The notes under the pieces were generated by a model, which saw only the letters and a program-made list of their open reading frames with translations, did not search any database and was not told where the DNA came from. A stretch of 64,000 nucleotides of DNA, taken from positions 98,598,947-98,662,946 of the forward strand of contig NC_055992.1 in NCBI RefSeq assembly GCF_018446385.1, in the 5' to 3' direction. Positions 21,907 through 32,198 of the stretch are shown here, piece by piece. A program made the translations under genes and the position numbers. Source of the stretch: Zingiber officinale (Eukaryota; Streptophyta; Magnoliopsida; Zingiberales; Zingiberaceae). The first letter of the stretch is position 1. The number at the start of each line of letters is the position of its first letter.

Positions 21907-24441
21907 ATGCCTCCCAAGTACATGTCTGGATATCAAAAGAAGAAAAGAAAGCAGAGAATAGAATCATTAATCCAAAGTCAAGCTGGAGATATCAATAAGT
22001 ACTTTACTCCCAATCTTGTAGAGAGTAAAAATGTGGCTGAAAATTTTCTGAATAACGAAGAGGATATGGGATTAAATGATGATGATAAAGTGCTTGAACC
22101 TATCTATATGGATGAAATGGTTAACAATAATAACGAAGAGGTTCTTGAACCTCTCATTGTAGATGAATCTAATTTTTTTTGAGAAAGATGATGAGCAAGT
22201 TCAACATGAAACTTTAAGTCAAGAGACTTGTTCTGATGATCCAGGAAAGTGGGATAATATTGATCAAAAAATTAGAGACTTTTTGGTGGAGAGAGGTCCA
22301 AAGAGAGATGCTTGTACGTTGTTTCCAAAAGATAGTACCAACAGACATTTTAATGTATTGCATTATAAAAGAATTTGTCAAACGGGGAGGAAAATGATAG
22401 AAGATGGCTATTATATTCAATTTCTTTGGACAAAATTTTTTGTTTTTGTTGTAAACTGTTTAAAAAGCAAAAGCACAAGATTGGTACTCAGTTAGCTAAT
22501 GAAGGATACAACGACTGACATAATTTGAGTCGTTGTCTTACATCCCATGAAGCGAGTAAGGAGCATATGGAGTGTATGACTGATTGGCTTGAATTAGAAA
22601 GAAGGTTGCAAAAGAATCAGACAATTGATGCAAGAGCACAGCTACAATTGAACAAAGAAAAAGAACACTGGAAACATGTGTTACATAGGATAATTGCTAT
22701 TGTGCAAAGACTAGCAAAAAATAACTTGGCCTTTAGAGGAAGTTGTGAGAAGCTTTATGTTGAAAACAATGGTCTCTTTCTACAAATGGTTGAAATGATT
22801 GCTGAGTTTGATCCAATAATGAATGAGCACCTTCGGCGTATTAAAGACCATGAAACTTATACTATATATCTTGGTAGCAGAATTCAAAATGAATTGATAG
22901 AAATGTTGGCAGGTGAGGTAAGAAAGAAATTACTCGCAAAAGTCAAAAAGACAAAATACTTTTCAGTCATCTTAGATTGTACTCCAGATATTAGTCATAA
23001 GGAGCAAATGTCTCTTGTCTTACGGTGTTTGGATGAGTCAGAAAATTCAACAAAAGTGAAAGAATACTGGATAGAATTTTTAGAGGTGGATGATACTTCT
23101 GGGCTTGGACTTTTTATGCATCTTAAGGATGCTTTAATCCATCTTGAGCTTGATATTGATGATATACGAGGTCAAGGATATGACAACAGTTCTAACATGA
23201 AAGGGAAACACAAAGGTCTATAAAGAAGATTGCTTGAAATAAATCCCAGAGCCTTTTATACTCCTTGTGGTTGTCATAGCTTTAATTTGGCATTATGTGA
23301 TATGGTGAACTGTTGTCCTCAAGCTATGTCATTTTTTGGAGTAATACAACACATTTATACATTATTCTCCTCTTCTACGAAGAGATGGAGAATCTTTAAA
23401 GATCATGTAAAGGGTTTGACAGTTAAGCCATTGTCACAAACACGCTGGGAAAGTCATGTTGAGAGAGTGAAACCTATTAAAGAACAAACTGCACAAATTA
23501 GAGATGTTTTACTTGACTTAACAAATGATACTGAAGATCCCAAAACAAAAAGTGAAGCAGAGTCCTTGGCATTATATGAACTTGAGAAGTTTGAATTCTT
23601 ACTTGGTGTTATAATTTGGTATAAGTTGTTATTCGCAATTAACACTGTGAGTAAATTTCTTCAATCCGAAAATATGGATATTGATGCTGCTATCAAACTC
23701 TTACAAGGAATTATTATATTTCTTGAAGAATATAGAGAAACTGGTTTTGATAAGGCAATGGTTGAAGCTAAAGAAATGGCAAGTGAAATGGGCATTGAAG
23801 CAGTATTTTGAGAAAAGCGAGTTGTTCGTAGAAAAAAACAATTTGATGAAAGTAGTAGTACAGAAATAGCATTGTCAGCAGAGGAGTCCTTTAGAGTTAA
23901 CTACTTTCTCTTTATAGTTAATCAAGCTCATTCATCTATCGAGTCTCGATTTGCACAATTTAAAAAATATCAGGAAATATTTGATTTTCTATTCAATGTG
24001 GAGAGGTTACAACGTTCTGATGATGAAAACTTGTTGAGGTCTTGCAAGAATCTTGAAAGTTCTCTTGCACATAATGGTTGTTCTGACGTTAATGGAGATG
24101 ATTTATTTTCAGAGTTAACATTTTTAAAGTGCTCTTTACCAGAGGAATCAAAATCAGCTATTGATGTACTAGATTATTTGAAAAAGATGGATGGTTGTTT
24201 TCCAAATGCTCATGTTGCTTACAAAATCTTGCTGACAATACCAGTTACAGTAGCAAGTGCAGAAAGAAGTTTCTCAAAGTTGAAGCTTATCAAAACTTTT
24301 CTTCGATCGACCATGTCACAAGAAAGATTGAATACGCTAGCTATGTTATCAATTGAAAAAGAAATTATTGAGCAACTTGATTATACAGACTTGATTAATA
24401 TTTTTGCTGCCAAAACTGTAAGGCGAGTTGTCTTTAACTGA
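21907..24441 (+). pseudogene. hAT transposase with TTF-type zinc finger and dimerisation domain
   Basis: The order is typical of plant zinc-finger MYM/TTF type hAT proteins: a basic N-terminus (MPPKYMSGYQKKKRK), a TTF-like finger region (PGKWDNID to RHFNV, about 22230-22360), a DUF4371-like segment with FRGSCEKLY and ILDCTPDISHKEQMSL (22730-23010), then TPCGCHSFNLALCDM and STKRW. A hAT C-terminal dimerisation domain follows (SAERSFSKLKLIKTFLRSTM, about 24255-24315). It is broken by two homopolymer frameshifts (T runs near 22170 and 22430). It also has three in-frame stops: TGA for an expected Trp near 22518, TAA at 23221-23223 and TGA at 23809-23811. Few lesions, so it died recently or some are assembly errors. 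Confidence 0.9.
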
Positions 24442-24849
24442 CCATTTTCAATATGTTTGTCATTACTATTTAGTTATAATTGAAATATTTAGACCATTGT
24501 ACATAATATTGTATTGTATTGTATTATATATTGTCTTTAAATTTGTTGATTTAATTCAAAAAAAATTCACTATAAAGTAGCATGATTAATATAGGGGCCC
24601 TGTTTTCTAAGTTAGACTCAGACCAAAAAATTAGTAGGATCGGCCTTGTGCTAGTGAATTGTCCAACGAAAGTACTCACGGAGTACGGGCCTTCGAGTAG
24701 GAGTCGTCACAGACTCCGAACGAAGTAAAAAATACCGTGTTCAGCTTTTCTAAGTTTTTTATTATTCCGCTGCGCTTAACTCTTATTAACACTGTTTTTC
24801 GAATCGATATTCACCCCCGCCCTCTATTGACGTTTCACCATCCAACAAG

Positions 24850-24861
24850 TGGTATCAGAGC
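24850..24861 (+). promoter_or_regulatory. primer-binding site of element B
   Basis: TGGTATCAGAGC, complementary to initiator tRNA-Met, two bases after the LTR end. Confidence 0.9.
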
Positions 24862-25091
24862 AGGTACCGCTCTGATTTGGTGCAACCACCAATCAAACAG
24901 GGGGTGAAAATATATTTTTTACGCTTAATTCTAATCTGATATTATTACTATTAATTTGGGAATTTATCTTCGTTACAATTAAACCGATATTGGTGCAACA
25001 CTAATTTAGATACTCATATTATTTTTTTCCACACTGCTAATCCAAGACCAAGTCTTGGGATATTCTTTTTCGTCGTTTACTTGTGTGCAGG

Positions 25092-26771
25092 ATGTCCCAA
25101 CTAGAAGGCTTCAGCACAGTACGTCCTCCCCTATTCAACGGGGATGACTTCTCGTACTGGAAGAAAAGAATGGAGGTATACCTAAAGACAGACTACGATC
25201 AATGGTTCAGCGTCAAAAAGGCGTACCGAACTCCTGTCGACAACTCCGGAAATCCACTAGACCCGGAACAGTGGACTCCGGACATGAGGAAAAAGGCATC
25301 AACAGAAAACAAGGCAATCAACACGCTACACTGCGGCCTAACACGAGAAGAGCTGAATCGGGTCGGACCGCATCAGAACGCTAAAGAATTGTGGGACAAA
25401 CTGATCGAGCTACACGAAGGAACGAGCGATGCAAAGGTAACAAAAAGAGACCTACTTTTAAATAAAATGTTTAATATAAAAATGCAGAAAGGGGAAACAG
25501 CAAGTCAACTGCATGCGAGAATCAAGGACGTCCTCAACGGACTCCACGCGATAGGCCACCAGATGGAAAACAGAGATTTAATAAGGTACGCACTAAATGT
25601 CTTTCCTCGTAATAGCTTGTGGGCATCAATCGTAGATGCCTACAAAATTTCGAAAAACCTATCTAAGTTAAAATTAGACGAGCTTTTCTGTGAGTTAGAA
25701 TTACATGAACAAACTAATACTGGAGCCGAGAAAGGTATTGCTTTATTTGCAGGTTCATCCAAAGAAAAGAAGAGCAAGCCTGAATCTGAAGAAGATTTCG
25801 ATCAAAATTCCGAAGACGAAGAACACCTGGTGAACCTGGTAAGAAAAATGTTCACCGAGAGAAAAAGGAGCTTCAGCAAGAAGGACCTTCAAAAGATCAG
25901 TTCTCCCGCGGAACAAAAGAACGTGACATGCTTCGGATGCAATAAAAAGGGGCACTACAAGAATGAATGCCCAAGACTAAAATTCGACAAACAGAAGCCA
26001 ACCAAAAAGAAGGCTCTCAAAGCAACGTGGGACGACTCCTCCTCGGACGAATCGGAGGTAGAAGAGCAGAAGCACCAGAGCCACCTCGCGCTGATGGCCC
26101 GCGAAGCTGAAACGGAAGACGAGTCGAGAGATGAAGACGGATCCGAACCCGAATCAAGCCACGAGTCCGTACTCGTTTCCGAAGGCCCAGATGAGGTACA
26201 TTTTAATTTAAACAAAAAGTTTTTTAAAATTATTTCCTGCTTAAATAGTAAGTTAATTAAAATAGAAAATGAAAACAAATCACTCCTTGAGGAAAATCAA
26301 GACCTCAAGGAACAAATAAGAAATTCAAATCCAACTCAAGATCTAATACTTGAAGAGAATTCATCATTAAAATCAGAAATTAATAACTTAAAAGAAATAC
26401 TAGAAAAATTCACTACAAGATCAAAAAATCTAGACTTAATCCTGAACAATCAAAAAACATGTTATAATAAAACCGGACTTGGACACAAGTCGAACTCAAA
26501 TAAAACCTTTAAATCATTAATAACCCAATACAAATCAACTAATCAAGCTTGGGTTCCGAAAGCGTGTTTGACCACGCAAGTAGGAATTAATCAATATTAC
26601 ATACCTAAAGAAAAAATATATTATGTAAACTCGAATAAACTAAATCAAAAACCAAAACACAAATCAAAGAAATCAAAATTTAAACATATTAAAACTCAAC
26701 AAAATATAAATTATCGCCAAGTTAATTATAACTATAAAAGAAATCGACACAAACCTAAAACGAAAATTTAA
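25092..26771 (+). CDS. gag: Gag protein of element B (559 residues)
   Basis: An intact open frame; the start is the ATG followed by SQLEGFSTVRPPLF, which matches element A. Residues about 35-220 form the copia Gag domain (W.KRM near 25, LNGLHAIGHQM, LWASIVDAY). A CCHC zinc knuckle CFGCNKKGHYKNEC lies at about residues 280-293. Next come a KKKALKATWDDSSSDE acidic segment typical of Sirevirus/SIRE Gag, a coiled coil (about 385-450) and a C-terminal AWVPK...YYIPK segment, then a Lys/Asn-rich tail. The frame stops at 26771 with no protease following. Role: particle assembly and RNA packaging; enzymes would have to come from another element. It is the best preserved Gag here. Confidence 0.92.
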   Translation: MSQLEGFSTVRPPLFNGDDFSYWKKRMEVYLKTDYDQWFSVKKAYRTPVDNSGNPLDPEQWTPDMRKKASTENKAINTLHCGLTREELNRVGPHQNAKELWDKLIELHEGTSDAKVTKRDLLLNKMFNIKMQKGETASQLHARIKDVLNGLHAIGHQMENRDLIRYALNVFPRNSLWASIVDAYKISKNLSKLKLDELFCELELHEQTNTGAEKGIALFAGSSKEKKSKPESEEDFDQNSEDEEHLVNLVRKMFTERKRSFSKKDLQKISSPAEQKNVTCFGCNKKGHYKNECPRLKFDKQKPTKKKALKATWDDSSSDESEVEEQKHQSHLALMAREAETEDESRDEDGSEPESSHESVLVSEGPDEVHFNLNKKFFKIISCLNSKLIKIENENKSLLEENQDLKEQIRNSNPTQDLILEENSSLKSEINNLKEILEKFTTRSKNLDLILNNQKTCYNKTGLGHKSNSNKTFKSLITQYKSTNQAWVPKACLTTQVGINQYYIPKEKIYYVNSNKLNQKPKHKSKKSKFKHIKTQQNINYRQVNYNYKRNRHKPKTKI

Positions 26772-26784
26772 ATTAAAAGACAAT

Positions 26785-27320
26785 AATTCAGGGGGAGGCT
26801 CCAGAATAGCTGGTACCTTCAAAACTAACTTACCCGACAGGGTAACCTAAACAAACTTACCCGACAAGGTAACCTAAACAAACTAACCCGGCAGGGTAAT
26901 TAGGATTAGTTAAAAAGAGACCAAGTTTAACTTGAATCATGGTACTGGTAAAGTTTTTGGATGATAGTACGTTAGGGAAGCTTGGGCATCACATGTCTAG
27001 AAAGATATGGTTTCGATCTGATGCATTTGGCCAAGTGGAACTGACCGAAGCTACCCTTAAATGAATCCTAACTAGTTAGACCAAGGTTTAGTACTAAGCT
27101 CTGTGGATAGGACTATTCGAAAAACCTCGAAAGGTTGGTTACTTCTAATGACGTCCATGTGACTCACCAAGCTTAGAAGTTTATCCGAAGAATGTCTATT
27201 TGTAGAGACCAAAGCTAAACTTGAATCTAACACAAGTTAAACCAAACTCCACAATTAAAATCCAACTCATCTCACAAAATTATAGGATTCCCTGATTGAA
27301 AACTTAAATCGGATGAGATG
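26785..27320 (+). other. post-gag conserved block, element B
   Basis: Counterpart of 9700-10240 in element A. It begins GGGGGAGGCTCCAGAATAGC and carries TTACCCGACAGGGTAA-type dyads at about 26831-26908. It then shows long stretches of near identity to A (for example around 26941-27060), with no open frame. Confidence 0.75.
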
Positions 27321-28099
27321 ACTAAAGATCAAATTTTGAATTTCAAATTTCAAATTAAAATTAAATTTCGGATTTCAAATTAAATTTCAAATTTCAAATG
27401 AATTAAAATTAAATTTTGAAATTTCAAGTTAAATTTCAAATTTCAAATTAAAATTAAATTTCAAATTTCAAATTTCAAATGAATTAAAATTAAAATTCTG
27501 AATTTCAAATTAAAATTCGAATTTCAAATTTTAAATTAAATTTCAAATTAAAACTAAATTTCTTTTAAATTCATTTTAAACTTTTTAAATTATTATTTTA
27601 ACTCTAAAAATCATTTTAAAAATTAAATTAACTTTAAAAATCATTTTAAAAATTAAATTAACTTTAAAATTTATTTTAAAAATTAAATTAACTTTTATTT
27701 TAAAAATTAAATTAACTTTAAAAATTATTTTAAAAATTAAATTAACTTTTATTTAAAAAATAATTAAATTAACTTTAAAAATCATTTTAAAAATTAAATT
27801 AACTTTAAAAATTATTTTAAAAATTAAATTAACTTTAAAAATTATTATTTTAACTCTAAAAATCATTTTAAAAATTAAATTAACTTTAAAAATTATTTTA
27901 AATTAACTTTAAAAATCATTTTAAAAATTAAATTAACTTTAAAAATTATTTTAAAAATTAAATTAACTTTAAAAATTATTTTAACCTTAAAAACTATTCT
28001 AAAAATTTAATTAAATTTAAAAATCATTTTAAAAATTAAATTAACTTTAAAAATTATTTTAAAAAATAAATTAACTTTAAAAATTATTTTAAAAATTAA
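27321..28099 (+). repeat. AT-rich tandem array of about 30 bp units
   Basis: 27330-27560 consists of AATTTCAAATTAAA words. 27590-28098 is a tandem array of a roughly 30-bp unit, AAATTAACTTTAAAAATCAT plus TTTAAAAATT, repeated about 16 times with small changes. Confidence 0.9.
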
Positions 28100-29061
28100 T
28101 GCGGCCGGGTAGAAGGGGGGGTTGAATAGCCCTGAAAAATCAAACACAACCCTTTCTCGTACGATTAAGCTAACACATAAAAAATAGATTAAACAGAAAA
28201 TAAAGCATAAAAACGAGGCACCGAATTTGACTTGGTTACAACCGGGGAGGTTGTTAATCCAAGGATGAAGATCGCACTAAGAGCTCCTTCAGGCGGAGAA
28301 GCCTCGTTTATAGCAGTGTAAGCACAGAAAGACAGAAGCTAATCTAAACACTGGAAGCACACAAGTGTTGTTTACAATTTCTGAACTGATGAAGAGCTTC
28401 TGCACCAATGCTATATTTATAGCCTTGGTCGGGGCGCCTGGAAGGGTTCCGGGCGCTGGGATAAAGTTTATCCCCAACGTTCAGATCACGTAAATCGCGA
28501 TCTTGGTCAAAATCGAGTCCGGCGCCCGGACAGCCCGAGCGCCGGATTGGTTCCCGGCGCCGGAGCAAAAAGTCAATCATGGTTGACTTTTGTCCGGACC
28601 ACTTCTAAGTCCCTGCCTCGGTCCGGATCTTCGCCCGATCTTCTCGCCCGGATCCGCTTGATTGGTGATCTCTGCATCCATAATAGGGCTCACCCAACCC
28701 ATCTTCCGGTCTTCTCGAGCGTGCTTCCTCCCGGCTTCGCCCCTAATTGCCGCGTGTCCTTCTCGCCCACCAGCAGTACTCATCCGTAGACTTCCCCTCG
28801 ATCGCACCCCTGCCGACCTTTTCGCTAGCTGCGCCTCTTGCTCCCCGAGCAATCTTCCGCTCCGGCCTGCCTCGGAACCATCGCGCACTTCCTTCTCGTC
28901 CGCCGGTACAGTAGGCAGCTGGGGAGGCTAGCTCTTGGAACCCAGTCAGGCCTTCCACTCGAGTACCGTGCTCCTAAGCTCCCGCACACTTAGACACAAG
29001 GTTAGAAAACAGACCTAACTTAACTTGTTGATCACACCAAAACCAACCTGGGGTTCCAAAA
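28100..29061 (-). repeat. 3' LTR of element C
   Basis: Matches 31206-32185. It contains a TATAAATA box on the minus strand (28414-28421) with GGCGCC-type boxes upstream of it in the sense direction (28433-28457). It is GC-rich from 28420 to 28960. Long open frames on both strands here reflect GC content, not genes. Confidence 0.85.
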
Positions 29062-29720
29062 TCTCCCCCTTTTTGGTGTGATCAACCCAAGTTAAGCTAG
29101 GGTTAACTAGACAAAAAATAAACTAACTAAATTTACAATTTAGTGCACAAAGATAGAAAAAAAATAGTTTTAGGCTACCTCCCCCTAGACTTATACTTAT
29201 CCTTCTCCCCCTTTGATCACAAAAAAAATGGGGTTCCAAAAAAAAATCTAAGGGTTAAAGACTTAGAAAATTTTGAAAAGATACCTTAAAAAAAATTTCT
29301 AAGTCAAAAGATTCTAAGTTAGAAAAAGAATTTTGCAATCAATAAAACTTAATTAAATATTTTGAAAAATATTTTTGAATCAATAAAAGCAGAAAAAACT
29401 CTAAGTAAAATTTTAACTTAGGAAAAAATAATTTTTGAAAATTTTTCTAAACACTCTAAGTAAAAATGATTTTTGAAAATAATTATTTAAAAAATTTATG
29501 TCAAAATTTTGAAACATGTTTGAATAACTTTTTAAAGCATTAAATAATTCTAGTATTAATGCTTTATTAATTAAACATTTATTTCAATATTTGGCTTCCA
29601 GGCAGTGGCGAGGCACTAGGCCTTCTTGGTTATTGGAGCAACAACCACTTTCTAGTCAAAGCCCATAAAGAAATTTTTGTTTAATTTTCTCACTTAAAGC
29701 GCTAATTTTGATTTTAAAAT
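29062..29720 (-). other. element C polypurine tract and 3' non-coding region
   Basis: Read on the minus strand, the polypurine tract AAAAAGGGGGAGATT lies at about 29062-29076. At 29598-29650 is a module resembling AAGAAGGCCTAGTGCCTCGC that also occurs in the copia 1 LTR family. The remainder is AT-rich and without coding signal. Confidence 0.75.
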
Positions 29721-31158
29721 TTACACTAAGCAAGATTTAGGAACCCAATAAAGGTTCCAACCTACTGGATTAACTAAAAATTTCTTAGGGACATATTTTC
29801 TAGAGATATTTTTAATTTGTCCCTGGTGATATCTATAATACCAATTCAAATTATTGAACCTTCTAAAATTGGTTTTAGATGAGCAAGCAGAGTTTTTCAA
29901 GTTTTCTACTTGAATTTTTAAATTTTGAATTTCTAATTTTAATTTTTTATTTTCTAAATTTGATTTATCTAGCATTTCTAACGGACAAGATGTAGCTAAT
30001 ATTGCTTTTAAATCTTTATTTTCATTTTCTAATTTGCAGCAATCTTTTGTTAAAATTTTAATGAATTTAAACTTTTATCGAGGAAGAGATCGCACCTCAC
30101 TTACCTTGTCGATCTCGCTGTCGGTTTCTCCCCCTGAGCTTTCTTCTGACGTGGCTCCCCTTCATCGATGCTTTCGATGCTCATTTCGGAAGAGCTTGAC
30201 TCGAAGTCGCCTTGATGACTCACCATTAACGCGAGCCCGGAGAACTCCTCGACGATTCGACGACGTATCGTCCCACGCCGCTTTTAGGGCCTTGCGCTTT
30301 TGGATGGGCTTCTTACCCTTGTCCTTCCCTTTGTTCTTCAGTTTAGGTCAATTGTCCTTGACGTGCTCTTCTTCATCGCAATGGTAGCAGCGGATGTTTC
30401 TTTTCTTTCTTCCCTGCGGATGGTTAGATTTCCTAGATTTACAAATATTTTTAAATCGTCTTACCATCATTACCATTTCCTCGTCGTCGAGAGAAGATTC
30501 TGACTCAGGTTCGTCTCTCGAAGCTTTAAGAGCGACATTATTCTTGGGCTCCTTCGGACCTGCACATCTTGACTCATGCACTTCAAAAGTTGAAAAGAAT
30601 TCGTCTAATGAAATTTTTCTAGATCTTTTGAAATGTAAAAGGCATCTACTAGTGATGCCCATTTTGAGTTTCTAGGAAAGGAATTTAGGGCATACCTTAG
30701 CGAATCTCGGTTACTTACCTCTTCTCCGAGATTCGTAAGTCTAGTGATGAGTTCCTGAATCCTCGAGTGTAGATGTGCAATTGTTTCACCTTCTTCAAAT
30801 CGGAGGTTTGTAAGCTGGTTACGAAGTAAATCCCGTCTTGCAAGTTTGGCTTCGGATGTTCCTTCGTGTAACTCCAGGAATTTCTCCCAAAGCTCCTTTG
30901 CCGAGTTGTAGGTACCGACTCGATTGACTTCTTGTGTTGGAAGTACACTTAGCAGATGGAATTCTGCTTCTTGTTTGCCACGTGGTCAGCCTGCTCCTTC
31001 TTTGACCATTGATTTCTTGCTTTGCCCTCTGGTGCTTCATAGCCAAATTCCATTGTTAGTAATAAATCATAATCTGTTTCAAGAAATACCTCCATTCGAT
31101 TTTTCCAGCTAGCGAAGTCCCCTTCGAATTTTGGTGCGTGGATGTTGGATCCCGCCAT
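29721..31158 (-). pseudogene. gag: Gag remnant of element C
   Basis: The start is the minus-strand ATG at 31158-31156 (MAGSNIHAPKFEGDFASW, W..RMEVFLETDYD). Downstream pieces are a DEFFSTFEVHE segment (about 30590), a zinc knuckle CYHCDEEEHVKDN at about 30375-30415 whose last Cys codon is TGA, and a KALKAAWDDTSS segment (about 30290). Then come a coiled coil (NLENKKLKLEIQNLKIQVENL, about 29900-29960) and the terminal YVPKKF...YWVPK segment. Frameshifts occur around 30660-30950 and 30150-30250. The same domain order as in A and B, again with a stop right after YWVPK and no protease. Confidence 0.85.
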
Positions 31159-31192
31159 CTTGTTGCTTCGTTCGGTGGTCCTCAAAGCGCCT

Positions 31193-31203
31193 GCTCGATA
31201 CCA
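31193..31203 (-). promoter_or_regulatory. primer-binding site of element C (decayed)
   Basis: The minus-strand reading TGGTATCGAGC matches the tRNA-Met site TGGTATCAGAGC with one base missing. Confidence 0.75.
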
Positions 31204-31205
31204 CT

Positions 31206-32185
31206 TGTTGGACCGTGGCCGGGTAGAAGGGGGTTGAATAGCCCTAAAAATCAAACACAACCCTTTCTCGTATGATTAAGCTAACACATAAAAATAGATT
31301 AAGCAGAAAATAAAGCATAAAAACGAGGCACCAATTTGACTTGGTTACCAGCGGAGGTTGTTAATCCAAGGATGAAGATCGACTAAGAGCTCCTTCAGGT
31401 GAGGCTCATGTTTAAATGCATCCCAAAGTAATCTAAGCATAAAGGAAGCACACAAGTGTTGTTTACAATTTCGAACCGATGAAGAGCTTCGCACCAAGGC
31501 TATATTTATAGCCTTGGTCAAAGCAGGGTTCCGGCGCTCAGGGGAAAAGTTCGTGTCCCCAATCACGTAAATCGCGATCTTGGTCAAAATCGGGTCCGCG
31601 CCCGGAAGCATTCCGGCGCCCCCGATTCGGAACCGAACTGCAAAAAGTCAACTGCGGTTGACTTTTTGTCCGGGACCACTTCTCCGTTAAGTCCCCGTCT
31701 CGGTCCGGATCTTCTGCTCCGGATCTTCTGCTCCGGATCCGCTTGATTGGGTGATCTCTGACATCCGGAATAGCGCTCACCCGAACCCATCTTCCGGTCT
31801 TCTCGAGCGTGCTTCCCTCCGGCTTCTCGTCCCTCGGAATTACCGCGTGTCCCTTCTCGTCCACCAGCGTACTCATCCGCAGACTTCGTCCCTCGATCGC
31901 ACCCCGTGCCGACCTTCGCGCTAGCTGCGTCTCTTGCTCCCTGAGCAATCTTCCGCTCCGGCTTTCGTACCTCGGAACCATCGCGCGCACTTCCTTCTCG
32001 TCAGCCGGTGTACTCTTCCGCAGCGCCTCGTCCCTCGGACGCACCGCGTGCCACCCTTCTCGCTAGCCGTGTCTTCCGCCGACACTGTGCTCCTAAGCTC
32101 CTGCACACTTAGACACAAGGTTAGAAAACAACAGAACCTAACTTAACTTGTTGATCACACCAAAACCAACCTTGGGGTTCCAACA
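31206..32185 (-). repeat. 5' LTR of element C (980 bp)
   Basis: In the sense direction it starts TGTTGGAACC and ends CCAACA. A TATAAATA box lies on the minus strand (31503-31510). The GGCGCC boxes are more decayed than in the other copy. Confidence 0.85.
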
Positions 32186-32197
32186 AAAAGGGGGAGA
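32186..32197 (+). promoter_or_regulatory. polypurine tract of element B
   Basis: AAAAGGGGGAGA lies directly before the 3' LTR of B and directly after the right end of element C. Confidence 0.85.
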
Positions 32198-32198
32198 T

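Larger units (their letters stand above)
20772..24648 (+). mobile_element. hAT transposon, TTF-finger type (3877 bp)
   Basis: The element is bounded by an 8-bp target duplication TGCTAGTG (20764-20771 and 24649-24656). Its imperfect terminal inverted repeats are CAGGGCCGCTCC and, at the other end, CAAGGCCGATCC read inward (10 of 12 match). It lies in the 5' LTR of element B and is therefore younger than B. One transposase gene lies on the plus strand. The target sequence is intact in the 3' LTR, which proves the precise insertion point. Confidence 0.95.
19914..24847 (+). repeat. 5' LTR of element B, interrupted by hAT
   Basis: The LTR parts are 19914-20771 and 24657-24847. It matches the 3' LTR (32199-33268) over its length, with small indels in both. 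It begins TGTTGGTGCG and ends CCAACA before the primer site. Confidence 0.9.
28100..32185 (-). mobile_element. Sirevirus-like element C, Gag-only (about 4.1 kb)
   Basis: A minus-strand LTR retrotransposon within element B: 3' LTR 28100-29061, polypurine tract 29062-29076, gag remnant 29721-31158, primer site 31193-31203, 5' LTR 31206-32185. The two LTRs share long segments but differ by many small indels, so it is older than A. No convincing target duplication is seen. The left LTR lacks about ten terminal bases, and the right end abuts the polypurine tract of element B. No pol is recognisable. Confidence 0.85.

Noticed and set aside
28577-28931. GC-rich open frames on both strands
   Set aside because: They lie inside the LTR of element C, and the counterpart LTR (31538-32146) has shifted frames; GC-rich sequence simply lacks stop codons.
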